A stretch of 64,000 bases of DNA from Lentimonas sp. CC4 (lineage in GTDB: Bacteria; Verrucomicrobiota; Verrucomicrobiia; Opitutales; Coraliomargaritaceae). The notes beneath the pieces were generated by a model. That model searched no databases, had not been told where the DNA came from, and saw only the letters and a program-made list of their open reading frames with translations. The stretch lies in the NCBI RefSeq assembly GCF_902728235.1, contig NZ_CACVBO010000001.1, positions 744,001 to 808,000 of the forward strand. The letters are read 5' to 3'. A program made the translations under genes and the position numbers. Of the stretch, positions 52,675 to 63,247 are shown piece after piece; within the stretch, counting starts at the first letter, position 1; each line of letters starts with the position of its first letter.

Positions 52675-52723
52675 GTTCAGTATTCAAAGTTGGACGTTCA
52701 AAGTTCGATGTTGGACGTTCAAA
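52675..52723 (+). repeat. Heptad tandem array, GTTCAAA class, seven units
   Basis: Units GTTCAGT, ATTCAAA, GTTGGAC, GTTCAAA, GTTCGAT, GTTGGAC, GTTCAAA in phase. The last unit contains TCA (52719-52721), the stop codon of the SDR gene on the minus strand, so the array has invaded or formed the gene end. Confidence 0.8.
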
Positions 52724-53504
52724 TGGTCATGGAAGCGTAGCCGCCATCGACGACGATTTCGGCGCCGTTCATGAAGCTACCGGCCTCGGAAGCAAGTAGC
52801 AGTGTCGCACCGATCAGCTCGCTCGCTTCGCCAAAGCGGTTGGCTGGTGTGTGCCCCATGATCGAGGCGATACGCTCAGGGTTGAGCACCTTCTTGTTTT
52901 GCTCTGCTGGGAAGAATCCAGGGACGATGGTGTTGACGCGCACCTTTTGCTCGGCCCATTCGCGGGCGAGGTTCTTGGAGAGATTATGCACCGCCGCCTT
53001 CGTCGCCGAGTAAGTGAACACACGCGAGAGCGGGATGATACCACTCATGGAACCAATGTTAATGATGCTGCCGCCTTCGCCGCGATCGACGAGGTATTTG
53101 CCGAACACTTGCGAGGCAAAGAGCACGGCCTTCAAGTTGGTGTTCAGGATACTGTCGAACTCGTCCTCCTCGATGTCAAAGATGGGGGTCGGCGAATTCA
53201 CGCCTGCGCCGTTGACCAAAATGTCGATCTTACCGGATTTGGCGATGACACTGTCTAACAGCGCTTGGATGGATGCCTTCGAATTGACGTCGACCTTCTC
53301 AAAGTAAGCTTTACCGCCTGCGGCTTCAATTTTAGCGAGGCGCGCAGCGGCTTTTTCTTCGCTACGACCAACGAGCACCGTTTCAGCGCCCGCTGCGGCG
53401 AGGCCCTCGGCCATCGCACCGCAGAGTTCGCCCGTGCCGCCAATGACGACTGCGACCTTGTTTTCCAGATTAAAGACAGAGTGGAGGTATTCTGAGGAAT
53501 TCAT
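52719..53504 (-). CDS. SDR oxidoreductase, probable D-fructuronate/D-mannonate reductase
   Basis: About 261 residues from the ATG at 53504 ([20 protein letters not shown]); the longer frame to 53576 adds an unrelated extension. The SDR cofactor motif is GGTGELCG (TGxxxGxG type) and the active site has S in NIGSMSG, Y in [13 protein letters not shown] in the same helix. The sequence style (mannonate/gluconate reductase-like) and the position ahead of uxaC support reduction of D-fructuronate to D-mannonate, replacing UxuB. The promoter has a perfect TATAAT six bases before the ATG, implying little or no leader. It is the first gene of the operon. Confidence 0.85.
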   Translation of the reverse strand: MNSSEYLHSVFNLENKVAVVIGGTGELCGAMAEGLAAAGAETVLVGRSEEKAAARLAKIEAAGGKAYFEKVDVNSKASIQALLDSVIAKSGKIDILVNGAGVNSPTPIFDIEEDEFDSILNTNLKAVLFASQVFGKYLVDRGEGGSIINIGSMSGIIPLSRVFTYSATKAAVHNLSKNLAREWAEQKVRVNTIVPGFFPAEQNKKVLNPERIASIMGHTPANRFGEASELIGATLLLASEAGSFMNGAEIVVDGGYASMTI

Positions 53505-53510
53505 AGCGGC

Positions 53511-53539
53511 ATTATAGCAGCTTCGCCCATAGTGATAAA
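53511..53539 (-). promoter_or_regulatory. Probable promoter of the uronate operon
   Basis: On the minus strand a perfect -10 TATAAT (53516-53511) lies 6 bp before the ATG at 53504. The -35 is poor (TTATCA or TTTATC at 16-17 bp), as expected for an activator-dependent promoter. Together with the divergent AraC gene 78 bp away this suggests AraC-type activation. Transcription would start at or next to the A of ATG, i.e. a leaderless message. Confidence 0.55.
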
Positions 53540-53582
53540 TGGATTGCCTCGGCATTGATTTGCATTTTTTAATCATTTCAGG

Positions 53583-54401
53583 ATGAACTACATCGATTCA
53601 GAGCTCCCCTTCGACGGGCTGCATTTAGTCAACCGCCCATGGTTCCCCTATGTGTGCACCGAAGTCGACCACTGGCAGTGGCAGTCAGATTACGGGCGAG
53701 CGCACTACAACTTCTGGGCGGTGCTGGAGGGCGATGGATATCTAGAGACAAATGGGCAAACCTTTCGCCTACGCCCAGGGATGTTTTTCATTTTTTCACC
53801 GGAACAGCGTATTTCGGCCGCGCATTACTCGGGCGATCGAATCACCCGTTTTTCGGCGCACTTCATCCCGCTAAGCGGCGCTACAATCATGGATGCCGTG
53901 CCAGGCTTCCCCATGCTGGGAGGCGATGTGGGATCGGTGGCTTTATTTAAGCGACAGATCGATGTGATCATGCGCATGGCAATCAACCGAGCAGACGAGG
54001 AAGCGCTGCACCGGCTGATGCATGAACTCATTGAGCGCGTGTGCTCGACGAAGCGCTCAAGCGTAGACGTGTTGCTCAACCCAAAGGTCGCAGAGGCGAT
54101 TCAATTGATCCGGAACAATCCGGGAGCAATCGAATCCATGAATGCAGTGGCACAGCAACTAGGCTGGTCGCGCTCACACTTTGACCGCGTCTTTAGCAAA
54201 GAGGTGGGGCAAGCGCCCAAGCAATTTCTCCTCAACTGTAAAATGATCGAAGCACGTCGCTATCTGGAAAGCAGCACACTGAGAATCGGGGAAATCGCCG
54301 AGGCGCTAGGCTACCGCGACATCTATTTCTTCAGTCGCCAGTTTAAGCAGTTCTTCGGGCAAGCGCCGCTGGCGTATCGTCAGTCACTGCAGGAAGAGTG
54401 A
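53583..54401 (+). CDS. AraC-family transcriptional regulator
   Basis: Likely activator of the divergent uronate operon, 272 residues. Residues about 20-120 form a cupin-like ligand-sensing part ([19 protein letters not shown] then [20 protein letters not shown]). The C-terminal AraC helix-turn-helix pair lies at about 170-268, with [20 protein letters not shown] and the second motif [20 protein letters not shown]. The ligand is presumably an uronate or its derivative; this is inference from position only. Confidence 0.92.
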   Translation: MNYIDSELPFDGLHLVNRPWFPYVCTEVDHWQWQSDYGRAHYNFWAVLEGDGYLETNGQTFRLRPGMFFIFSPEQRISAAHYSGDRITRFSAHFIPLSGATIMDAVPGFPMLGGDVGSVALFKRQIDVIMRMAINRADEEALHRLMHELIERVCSTKRSSVDVLLNPKVAEAIQLIRNNPGAIESMNAVAQQLGWSRSHFDRVFSKEVGQAPKQFLLNCKMIEARRYLESSTLRIGEIAEALGYRDIYFFSRQFKQFFGQAPLAYRQSLQEE

Positions 54402-54414
54402 GCGATCGGAGATC

Positions 54415-54456
54415 ACGAACTTTCAACGTCCAACTTTCAACGTTGGACGTTCCTCA
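54415..54456 (+). repeat. Heptad tandem array with internal perfect hairpin
   Basis: Units ACGAACT, TTCAACG, TCCAACT, TTCAACG, TTGGACG, TTCCTCA. AACGTCCAAC (54425-54434) is an exact inverse of GTTGGACGTT (54442-54451), giving a 10-bp hairpin. It begins 13 bp after the AraC stop and may act as its terminator, but no T-tract follows. Confidence 0.7.
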
Positions 54457-54518
54457 GAATTCATTGAGCGCGCATTTACAATGCAACCCAGCCTACTATC
54501 CTAATGTCATAAACGGAT

Positions 54519-54941
54519 ATGAGCGCTCTCACAGACTGGATCCAGGCCAACCAACAGCTACTGCAGCTGCTGGGTAGTTTGTCGCTCCTGCTACTGGCGC
54601 TCACGCTCGTCGCGCTAGCGCTGGTCGTCATCACACTACCCGAGGACTATTTCACACGCGACCATCGTGCGCCTGCAAGTCTCGCGCACCCACACCCGCT
54701 GCCATGGCGTGCACTCTCATTACTGAAGAACCTAGTCGGCATTCTACTGATTTTAATCGGTATCGCGCTGCTGGTGCTCCCAGGCCAAGGTGCACTGACC
54801 ATCCTCATCGGTCTGACGATGACGAATTTCCCCGGCAAATATCGATTGGAACGACGCATGATACGTCAGCCTGCCATCCACAAGTCGCTCAATAAAATCC
54901 GAAAGATGGCGAATAAGCCACCGCTCAAGGTGCCGAGATAG
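54519..54941 (+). CDS. Small membrane protein, PGPGW-like
   Basis: Predicted 140-residue inner-membrane protein with two main hydrophobic regions (LLQLLGSLSLLLLALTLVAL at about residues 15-34 and LLKNLVGILLILIGIALLVLPG at about 68-89). The motif LVLPGQGALTILIGLTMTNFP resembles the PGPGW family, a conserved uncharacterised membrane group. The C-terminus is basic. It is a single gene; no function is inferred. Confidence 0.8.
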   Translation: MSALTDWIQANQQLLQLLGSLSLLLLALTLVALALVVITLPEDYFTRDHRAPASLAHPHPLPWRALSLLKNLVGILLILIGIALLVLPGQGALTILIGLTMTNFPGKYRLERRMIRQPAIHKSLNKIRKMANKPPLKVPR

Positions 54942-55124
54942 AGCAAACAGCGATAGATCCGCCATCTATAAACCATAATTAGACAAGTTTGAGACGGAAA
55001 AATAATCACGCAACAGACACCAGTCGAAAATCGTCCACCCTCGCTTCGCCGTATAGCGAACAACGACTCCCCGCTCAACAGAAAGAATAGTTGCACGCAT
55101 CCACCAACCGAGTAAATTAAAGTA

Positions 55125-55346
55125 ATGCTAGCAGTTGAGCAAATCCGACAACTCTCAAAAAAAGAGAAACTCATGGCAATCGAGGCTATTTGGGAAGAAT
55201 TGCTGGTTGATGAGGAATCGTCCATCGAGTCACCAAGTTGGCACCTTGAAGCACTCAAAGAAACCGAACGGCGTGCAGCTGCCGGGTTGGAAGAACCTAT
55301 CGACTGGGAGCAAGCAAAAGAGAAATTGAGAAAAGAATTTGAATGA
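55125..55346 (+). CDS. Antitoxin of a RelE/ParE-type system (addiction module component)
   Basis: 73 residues, acidic and helical, matching the small addiction-module family (TIGR02574): an N-terminal IRQLSKKEKLMAIEAIWEEL and a C-terminal toxin-wrapping part. It overlaps the toxin by 4 bp (ATGA), the hallmark of translational coupling. Antitoxins of this type usually also repress their own promoter; no operator is obvious upstream. Confidence 0.85.
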   Translation: MLAVEQIRQLSKKEKLMAIEAIWEELLVDEESSIESPSWHLEALKETERRAAAGLEEPIDWEQAKEKLRKEFE

Positions 55347-55636
55347 GGCTTCAGATTCGCCCTTCGGCTTTGGCCGATCTCGCAAAAGGCCGTCGGTTCT
55401 ATGACTCTCAAGAATTAGGTATCGGTTATTATTTTTTCGATTCCCTATTTGCAGACATTGATTCTCTGCAGCTCTACTCGGGAATCCACCCGAAGGTGAT
55501 GGGGTATTTCAGAATGCTCGCCAAAAGGTTCCCCTACGCGATCTACTATGAAGTCGTAGAAGATGTCATTATCGTTTCGCGCACATTGGACTTAAGGCAG
55601 AATCCGAAATCCATCAAAGAACAGTTAAAGCAGTGA
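55343..55636 (+). CDS. RelE/ParE-family toxin
   Basis: 97-residue small basic protein of the RelE/ParE superfamily (IRPSALADLAKGRRFYDSQ at the start, then GYFRMLAKRFPYAIYYEVVE and the terminal strand VIIVSRTLDLRQNP). ParE members inhibit DNA gyrase; RelE members cleave ribosome-bound mRNA. Which applies cannot be told from the sequence. It overlaps the antitoxin gene by 4 bp. Confidence 0.88.
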   Translation: MRLQIRPSALADLAKGRRFYDSQELGIGYYFFDSLFADIDSLQLYSGIHPKVMGYFRMLAKRFPYAIYYEVVEDVIIVSRTLDLRQNPKSIKEQLKQ

Positions 55637-55755
55637 AGCGCCCCTCCCTTCCGTTCACTTAAAAACAGACACAAGCGTTCATCCACTAAGGGTGCAAAAA
55701 CGCACAGCGGCTGACTCAGACGGGGAAGGCAGAAATACAAGTATCACTCTCAGTG

Positions 55756-57108
55756 CTACCTCAGCACCACAACGGCAATCGAGAAATAAATAATCAGCCC
55801 GAGCACGTCCATGATCGACGTAATGAGCGGACTACTTGCCGCGGCCGGGTCAACCCTCAGGCGGCTCAGCACAAACGGTAACAATGCCCCGAAGCTATTC
55901 GCCACAAAAACGATCGCAATCATACTCAAGCCGACAATCAGCGCGATTTTCGCATCGCCACCGTAGAGGTGACCGACCACTCCGGCGATCACCGCCATCG
56001 CACTACCAAGCAACACACCAACGAAAAGCTCTTTGCCAACCGCCATTAACCAATCGCTCAATTCCAAATCACCTGTGGCAATCGCACGCACCATCAGCGT
56101 GGCCGATTGCGCACCACAATTACCACCACTTGCAATCACCAGCGGCATAAAGAGCGCCAAGGTAATGAACTCCATGACATACTCCTCATAACTGGAAATC
56201 ACACTCGCCGAAATCAAGTTGACGAAAATCAGAATCAGGAGCCAACCGATGCGCTTACGAAACAGCTGCATCGGCGAGGCGACACTATAGCGCGTCTCCA
56301 AAGGAGCAACCGCCGCACCCTTTTGAATATCTTCCGTGGCCTCTTCTTCGGCGACATCGAGAATATCATCGACCGTCACGATACCGAGCAATACGCCTTC
56401 GGAATCAACCACCGGCAGCGCATTCACGTCGTAGCGTTGAATCATCTCAACGGCCACCTCTCGGTCATCATACGCTGAAATGCTCACACAATTATAGTTG
56501 AGCATCTCCTGAATGAGCGTCTGAGGATCAATCATGATCAGGCGCCGCATGCGCACGATGTCCACCAGCTTACCGCCGGCATCCGTCACATAGAGAATAT
56601 TAAAAATCTCGGAGTCGCGCCCGAATTTACGAACATGCGCAAGGGCTTGCTCACACGTCCATTCGGCACGCAGCCGAATATAGTCAGGCGTCATCAAACG
56701 ACCGACACTCTCTTCGGGGTAGCCCAACAATTGACGTGATTCCGCCAAATCGGCAGGGCTCAATAATTGCATGAGACGCCGCGTCACGGTCGCCGGCAGC
56801 TCTTCGAGCATCGCAGTTCGATCATCCGGGCTGAGATCTGCCAGCAATGACCGCGTATCTGCATCGGTCAAGGCGCTCAAGAAATCGTCCTGATCCTCGG
56901 GCTCGAAATGAGCAAACACATCGGCAGCACGTTCACGCGGCAACGCACGATAAACCAAAACTTGGTGCGGCCGATCCAATCGCAAGATCAGATCCGCCAC
57001 CTCAGGGTCTGCCCAACTAGTCAAAGACTCGGAAAGCGCCTTTAATTGGCCCTTCTCGACCAAGGCCTCGACCTCTGAGTCTGTAACTGTGTTTTCTTCA
57101 AGCATCAA
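55756..57108 (-). CDS. mgtE: Magnesium transporter MgtE
   Basis: Mg2+-gated channel, 450 residues in the usual architecture. A cytoplasmic N-domain of helical repeats (residues about 30-130) precedes two CBS domains (about 135-255, with [20 protein letters not shown] and the second near [20 protein letters not shown]) that sense Mg2+. A membrane domain of about five helices follows, with the signature [20 protein letters not shown]. The connecting helix is intact. It is followed by a 79-bp gap to a small helical protein gene transcribed ahead of it. Confidence 0.95.
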   Translation of the reverse strand: MMLEENTVTDSEVEALVEKGQLKALSESLTSWADPEVADLILRLDRPHQVLVYRALPRERAADVFAHFEPEDQDDFLSALTDADTRSLLADLSPDDRTAMLEELPATVTRRLMQLLSPADLAESRQLLGYPEESVGRLMTPDYIRLRAEWTCEQALAHVRKFGRDSEIFNILYVTDAGGKLVDIVRMRRLIMIDPQTLIQEMLNYNCVSISAYDDREVAVEMIQRYDVNALPVVDSEGVLLGIVTVDDILDVAEEEATEDIQKGAAVAPLETRYSVASPMQLFRKRIGWLLILIFVNLISASVISSYEEYVMEFITLALFMPLVIASGGNCGAQSATLMVRAIATGDLELSDWLMAVGKELFVGVLLGSAMAVIAGVVGHLYGGDAKIALIVGLSMIAIVFVANSFGALLPFVLSRLRVDPAAASSPLITSIMDVLGLIIYFSIAVVVLR

Positions 57109-57186
57109 GCCACAGGTAATAGAAGCCCCACAGGCAGAGTAAAGCAGCGAAATCCCAAGGCTCTACTTTTTAACAATTACGACACT

Positions 57187-57528
57187 CTATTTTTCAACAG
57201 AACGCTCGCAACCATACTGCTCGAGAAAATCACTCACCAGCGATGGTAGATGCGATAGAGTTCCGCCCGAATCAGCAGATGCAGCGGCACAGGATACATA
57301 ACCAAGACTCTCTTCAGTCGATACAGTCAAACCCCGCGCGTCCAACCACTGGCTCAATACGACCAAGGCCTCCACCCATTGATGCAGCGAAAAGCCACTG
57401 TCATCGGCCTCATCCAGCAAAGCACAGAGCAGAGCGTTGTGACCCTTAAAATGGGCTTCGAGGTGCGCCAGCTCACGTGGAGCATCCGCAAACTGCTCAA
57501 AAAATCTAGTTATCTCAAATTCCTGCAT
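57187..57528 (-). CDS. Small protein of unknown function upstream of mgtE
   Basis: Predicted 113 residues, mostly helical (EITRFFEQFADAPRELAHLE and ALLCALLDEADDSGFSLHQW). I recognise no family and no signal peptide. The gap to mgtE is 78 bp on the same strand, so it may share a transcript, but there is no stated link to magnesium. It is divergent from the NUDIX gene. Confidence 0.6.
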   Translation of the reverse strand: MQEFEITRFFEQFADAPRELAHLEAHFKGHNALLCALLDEADDSGFSLHQWVEALVVLSQWLDARGLTVSTEESLGYVSCAAASADSGGTLSHLPSLVSDFLEQYGCERSVEK

Positions 57529-57663
57529 CGCGGCAATCTGCGACTAAATTTGCCTGAGACAAATCTATCTCACTCATTTCTACCACCTAAATCGCACCTC
57601 AGCAGGTTTTCCCACGCTTGAGTCTTGCTCATCTGTGATTCTCCCCTTGGCTGTTACCATCTT

Positions 57664-58125
57664 ATGCGCCCCATCCGCACAGCCGCCAGAGCCTTAATTA
57701 TATTAGAGGGCAAACTACTCGCCATTAAAATGCGTGATCAGTCCGGTGTGTTCTATATTCTACCCGGAGGCGGCCAACATCACGGCGAAACGCTACGCCA
57801 AGGCCTGCAGCGCGAATGCCTCGAAGAAATCGGCACGGATGTGGACGTCGGCGAGCTCCTCTACGTGCGCGAATACATCGGCAAGAACCACGAATTTCGC
57901 CACGCACACCGCAGCTTTCATCAATTGGAAAGCGTCTTTCGCTGCTCACTCCCGAACCCGGACGGCATTGGCCCAGGCACCGAGCACGATAAGAAACAGG
58001 TCGGTGTCGAGTGGATACCTTTAGATGAATTAAGCGACCGCCGCTTCCTGCCAGCCGCGATCATCCCGTATTTTACCGCTGAGGGCTTTGAGCCTCCGTC
58101 GAACTACCTCGGAGACGTCAACTAA
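57664..58125 (+). CDS. NUDIX hydrolase
   Basis: About 153 residues from the ATG at 57664 ([20 protein letters not shown]); the longer frame adds 13 unrelated residues. The NUDIX box reads [20 protein letters not shown] then EIGTDVDV, i.e. G-x5-E-x7-R-E-U-x-E-E-x-G-U, with the Mg-binding glutamates present. Such enzymes cleave nucleoside diphosphates linked to another group (for example oxidised nucleotides, ADP-ribose or nucleotide sugars); the substrate is unknown. A downstream acid/His context ([20 protein letters not shown]) is typical. Confidence 0.9.
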   Translation: MRPIRTAARALIILEGKLLAIKMRDQSGVFYILPGGGQHHGETLRQGLQRECLEEIGTDVDVGELLYVREYIGKNHEFRHAHRSFHQLESVFRCSLPNPDGIGPGTEHDKKQVGVEWIPLDELSDRRFLPAAIIPYFTAEGFEPPSNYLGDVN

Positions 58126-58133
58126 TAGGAAAA

Positions 58134-58154
58134 GTTGGAATACTGAAACTTGGA
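58134..58154 (-). repeat. Short heptad array, GTTGGAA class, three units
   Basis: Units GTTGGAA, TACTGAA, ACTTGGA just after the NUDIX stop. A further pair of GAATTAG-class units in opposite orientation (ATTCCTA, ATTCTTA at 58175-58188) stands before rodA. It is the weakest member of the family. Confidence 0.45.
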
Positions 58155-58203
58155 AGCACTACAATGAGTTGTGGATTCCTAATTCTTATTTAGAGCGAAA
58201 CGA

Positions 58204-59457
<1,254 letters not shown>

Positions 59458-59542
59458 TCCCACTGACGATACACACAGGCACTCACCTGCAGCAGCCATC
59501 AGAGCATCGGATCCCCACTCCAACCAGGGACACCCAATACCA

Positions 59543-61279
59543 ATGCCAGATTCAAACACTGAAAATTCCGATTCACAATTCACCGAAGAACTCACCTCTG
59601 CCCCAGTAGAAAAAAAGGCAAAGCGAATTGACCACAAAGAACTCAAAGACGACGCAGCAAAACGAGCAAAGAAGCAGCCATTGGTGACACGCATCATCAA
59701 GGCGATTAAGAAAGAAAAGAAGTCTTATTCAGAGCTGATCATCAACTCTGAGCCGCTCGAAAAGCGCGTTGCCCTTCTTAAGGACGGCGTCTTAGAGAAA
59801 TTCGAAGTCGAGCGCACCGGTGAAGCACGCGAAGTGGGCGCCATCTTCAAAGGCCGTATCCAGAATCTCGAAGCCGGCCTCAAAGCCGCGTTCGTCGATA
59901 TTGGTGAGCCGAAAAATGCCTTCTTGCACTACTGGGACATCCTCCCTGCAGCCAACGACAGTGGCATCGAAATCGTTCGCGACAACAAGACAGAGAAGCA
60001 ACGTAACCGCGAGAAGGAGAAGGTCTCCATCAAAGACATTCCGAAGCTCTACCCAATCGGTAGCGAAATCGTCGTGCAAATCACCAAGGGCCAAATCGGC
60101 ACCAAGGGCCCACGCACCACAACGAACATCGCACTTCCAGGGCGCTTCCTAGTGCTCATGCCCTATGCAGGCACGCTCGGCATCTCTCGCAAGATCGACG
60201 ACCGCAAAGAGCGCAGCCGCCTGAAAGGCATCCTCCGCGACCTGACGCTCCCCGAAGGCATGGGTCTGATCATCCGCACCGCAGGTGAAGGTAAAAAGGC
60301 ACGCTTCTTCATTCGCGACCTGCACATTCTACTCAAACGCTGGGAGGTCATCAATCAGCGCATGGAAGCGACCAACAAACCAGGTTGCCTCTACGTCGAG
60401 CCAGACATCGTCGGCCGCACCGTGCGCGACTTCCTTACTGAAGACATCGACCGCGTCATGGTCGACAAGAAGCAAGATCACGAGGATATCATTGCCGAGG
60501 TCACCACCATTTCCCCGCGCTCTAAGTCTAAGATTCACATCTTTGACGAAGACATCCCCGTCTTCGAGCGCTTCAATATTGAGCGCCAAATCGAGCAGAC
60601 CTACATGCGCTGCGTGCCACTACCAGGTGGCGGCGAAATCGTGATCGAAGAGACCGAAGCGTTGATCTCGATCGATGTGAACACCGGCTCTCATAAGAAT
60701 AAGAACAAGGACGGCAAAGACTTCATCACACAGGTGAATCTCGAAGCGGCCACCGAGATCGCGCGCCAACTACGCCTACGTAACATCGGCGGACTCATCA
60801 TCCTCGACTTCATCGACATGAAGGCGAAGAAGGATCGCAACGCCGTGCTCAACCGCATGCGCCGTGAGATGCAGGAAGACAAAGCGAAGAATCACATCCT
60901 CGCGATCTCCACGCTCGGCATCATGCAGATGACACGCCAGCGCCACTCGGAGAGTCACTCCAGCGGCATCTACACCGACTGCCCGTATTGCCACGGTCGC
61001 GGCTCGGTCAAATCGTCCCGCACAATGAGTGTCGAGATTCAGCGCCGCATTATCAGCATCATCCGCCACATTCGTGCGCGCGATGGCCACGATAAGGAAA
61101 TCAACCTCCGCGTGCTACTCAACCCCTCAAACTTGGAACGCCTTCGTAACGAAGACGAAGACCTCCTATTGGGCATCGAAGAATCCTATGGAGCGCGCCT
61201 CTCCTTCCGCGCAGATCCGATCTACCACGTCGAGAACTTCAAGATCCTCGACGTCGAGACCGGACAAGAACAACGCTAG
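59543..61279 (+). CDS. rng: Ribonuclease E/G
   Basis: Endoribonuclease cleaving single-stranded AU-rich RNA; cytoplasmic or membrane-associated through partners. It has about 578 residues from the ATG at 59543 ([20 protein letters not shown]); an upstream frame to 59426 overlaps rodA and has no homology. Domains are a lysine-rich N-terminal extension, the S1-like domain ([20 protein letters not shown]), the 5'-sensor/RNase H-like region, catalytic Asp residues in [10 protein letters not shown] and LIILDFIDM, and the zinc-link CPYC in [12 protein letters not shown]. It lacks the long C-terminal scaffold of E. coli RNase E. A heptad element follows the stop. Confidence 0.94.
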   Translation: MPDSNTENSDSQFTEELTSAPVEKKAKRIDHKELKDDAAKRAKKQPLVTRIIKAIKKEKKSYSELIINSEPLEKRVALLKDGVLEKFEVERTGEAREVGAIFKGRIQNLEAGLKAAFVDIGEPKNAFLHYWDILPAANDSGIEIVRDNKTEKQRNREKEKVSIKDIPKLYPIGSEIVVQITKGQIGTKGPRTTTNIALPGRFLVLMPYAGTLGISRKIDDRKERSRLKGILRDLTLPEGMGLIIRTAGEGKKARFFIRDLHILLKRWEVINQRMEATNKPGCLYVEPDIVGRTVRDFLTEDIDRVMVDKKQDHEDIIAEVTTISPRSKSKIHIFDEDIPVFERFNIERQIEQTYMRCVPLPGGGEIVIEETEALISIDVNTGSHKNKNKDGKDFITQVNLEAATEIARQLRLRNIGGLIILDFIDMKAKKDRNAVLNRMRREMQEDKAKNHILAISTLGIMQMTRQRHSESHSSGIYTDCPYCHGRGSVKSSRTMSVEIQRRIISIIRHIRARDGHDKEINLRVLLNPSNLERLRNEDEDLLLGIEESYGARLSFRADPIYHVENFKILDVETGQEQR

Positions 61280-61294
61280 TCGCTGCGCGACTCG

Positions 61295-61336
61295 CGAACG
61301 TTGAACATCCAACTTTGAACGCTGAACGTCGAATAC
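61295..61336 (-). repeat. Heptad tandem array, TGAACGT class, six units
   Basis: Units CGAACGT, TGAACAT, CCAACTT, TGAACGC, TGAACGT, CGAATAC. Its inner end GCTGAACGTCGAAT (61321-61334) pairs exactly with ATTCGACGTTCAGC (61355-61368) of the facing array across 20 bases. The RNase E/G stop is just before it. Confidence 0.75.
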
Positions 61337-61353
61337 ATACTGTTAAAAAGCAA

Positions 61354-61374
61354 CATTCGACGTTCAGCATTCGA
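61354..61374 (+). repeat. Heptad tandem array, inverted partner, three units
   Basis: Units CATTCGA, CGTTCAG, CATTCGA. With the 61295-61336 array it forms a 14-bp perfect hairpin; the glycerate kinase start follows 33 bp later. Confidence 0.65.
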
Positions 61375-61406
61375 AGTGGCGCACGATCCGCTTCTCTTCG
61401 TAAACC

Positions 61407-62591
61407 ATGAAGATACTAACAGCTTTCGATAAATTCAAAGATTCTATGACCGCAGCAACTGCCTGCGAGGCCGCCGCCTATGGGGCACAGGATGCACTGG
61501 GGGCAAGCGCTCAAATCACGCAAGCGCCGCTCACCGACGGGGGCGAAGGCTTCTGCAGCATACTCACGAATGCCGCCGACGGCTTCATCGAACAGCATAC
61601 CGTTTGTGGCCCGCTCGGCGCAGACCTCGAAGCACCGCTAGGCTGGGTGCAGAGCGACTCGCTCCCCGAAGCGGTGCGCCACATTTTCCAGCTCGAACAG
61701 GGCAAGGTCGCGATCATCGAAATGGCAGCGGCGGCTGGCCTTGAGCAAGTGCCTGCCGAGCGTCGCCATCCGAAGCATTGCACCACTTATGGCGTAGGTG
61801 AACTCATCCGTATCGCCGTGGCCGAAGGTGCCGACGCGATCCTACTCGGAATCGGAGGGAGCGCGACTAGCGACCTTGGGCTCGGCCTACTACAAGCACT
61901 CGGCTTACAATTTGGCGATTCAAACGGCCACACCATTGAACGCATCCTGCCCTCGGACTGGCCACAAGTTACCAGCATCGCTGGCAGTATTGAGGTGCAA
62001 ACTCCACCTATTTTCATCGCATGCGATGTCGACAACCCGCTGCTCGGATCGCGTGGTGCAGCGGCAGTGTATGGGCCACAAAAAGGCTTGCTCGCGGAAG
62101 AGCATGCTGCGTTCGAAGCTGATTCTGCCAGTATGGCATCCAAACTCTGCCAGTTTTTCAACCAACCCGAGTCGGCTCTCGACACACCAGGCAGTGGCGC
62201 CGCTGGAGGTATCGGGTTTGGTCTTAATGTCGCCTGCGGGGGGCAATACGTCGCAGGTTTCGACCTCGTCGAAGCATGGCTCGACCTCAAGCGCAAGGTC
62301 GCCGAAGCCGACTTGATTCTCACAGGTGAAGGCAAGATCGACCGTAGCTCTCTCAACGGCAAAGGCCCGATCGCACTTGCGCGGGCAGCCCATGCAGCCG
62401 ACAAGCCCTGCATACTTCTTGCAGGATGCGTCGAAGCAGCTGCCGCGAAACAGATTCACCAAGACTACCCGAACGCTGCCGCATATGCGATTACCCCAGA
62501 AGGTTGCGCACTGGAGCAAGCACTCGCGCAAGGCCAAGAAAACCTGAAGCTTAAAACCAATCACGTGTTACGACAGAGTTACCCACGATGA
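61407..62591 (+). CDS. glxK: Glycerate kinase (GlxK/GarK type)
   Basis: ATP-dependent kinase converting D-glycerate to 2- (or 3-) phosphoglycerate, 394 residues, type I family. It starts MKILTAFDKFKDSMTAATAC; conserved loops are LTDGGEGFCSIL (residues about 47-58), the central GIGGSATSDLGLGLLQALG, and the later ILTGEGKIDRSS. Glycerate may come from hexuronate or glyoxylate metabolism, but no such genes adjoin. It overlaps the next gene by 4 bp (ATGA). Confidence 0.93.
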   Translation: MKILTAFDKFKDSMTAATACEAAAYGAQDALGASAQITQAPLTDGGEGFCSILTNAADGFIEQHTVCGPLGADLEAPLGWVQSDSLPEAVRHIFQLEQGKVAIIEMAAAAGLEQVPAERRHPKHCTTYGVGELIRIAVAEGADAILLGIGGSATSDLGLGLLQALGLQFGDSNGHTIERILPSDWPQVTSIAGSIEVQTPPIFIACDVDNPLLGSRGAAAVYGPQKGLLAEEHAAFEADSASMASKLCQFFNQPESALDTPGSGAAGGIGFGLNVACGGQYVAGFDLVEAWLDLKRKVAEADLILTGEGKIDRSSLNGKGPIALARAAHAADKPCILLAGCVEAAAAKQIHQDYPNAAAYAITPEGCALEQALAQGQENLKLKTNHVLRQSYPR

Positions 62592-63247
62592 CCATTGAAG
62601 AGCATGAGCTAAGAGAGACCCGAAGCCGCCGCATTCGCAGAGTGAAGCGTTGGCTCAGGCCGTTGCCGCGCCGCTCGAACATACATCGCTACCCAATCCT
62701 TGGGCGCTTTGCCGAGTTCTCTCGCAAACGTATCTACCTATGGAGCTTTCGCGTCGATAATGTCGTCCCCGCACTCTACGCAGGCTTCATCTTAGCACTC
62801 ATGCCACTCTACGGTATACAGATCGCACTCGCACTCTGCTTTGCCCTACTACTACGTGCCAACCTACCGATCCTAGTAGGGCTGCAGATGATCTCGAATC
62901 CACTGACGTTTTTACCGTTCTGGTATGCTGCCTACCAAGTCGGACATAATGTGTTGAGTATCGTCAGTATCGAGACCGCAACGATGAACCGTAGCGAAAT
63001 TAGGGTCATACTGCATAACTTCACCTCTGACACTTGGAGTAGTAACCTAGAGCTAGTCACCTCTGCCTTCCTAGTCATGTGCTTAGGTGGCATCGTGATG
63101 GGAACCTTCTTCGGCCTCATCTCCAGCTTTGCCTATCGTATTGCAGCCAGACGCACCGCCGCCAGCTACGCACTCTTGGTTCAAAAAATCCAAGATCGCA
63201 AAGCACGTAAATCCGACTCTCCTACCGACGAACCACCTCATGCTTAA
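62588..63247 (+). CDS. DUF2062 membrane protein
   Basis: Predicted 219-residue inner-membrane protein of the DUF2062 family. A basic N-terminus ([19 protein letters not shown]) is followed by about three transmembrane segments, with the family motif region [20 protein letters not shown] and [18 protein letters not shown]. Its ATG overlaps the glxK stop (ATGA) and the next gene overlaps its end by 8 bp, so all three form an operon. The function is unknown. Confidence 0.85.
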   Translation: MTIEEHELRETRSRRIRRVKRWLRPLPRRSNIHRYPILGRFAEFSRKRIYLWSFRVDNVVPALYAGFILALMPLYGIQIALALCFALLLRANLPILVGLQMISNPLTFLPFWYAAYQVGHNVLSIVSIETATMNRSEIRVILHNFTSDTWSSNLELVTSAFLVMCLGGIVMGTFFGLISSFAYRIAARRTAASYALLVQKIQDRKARKSDSPTDEPPHA

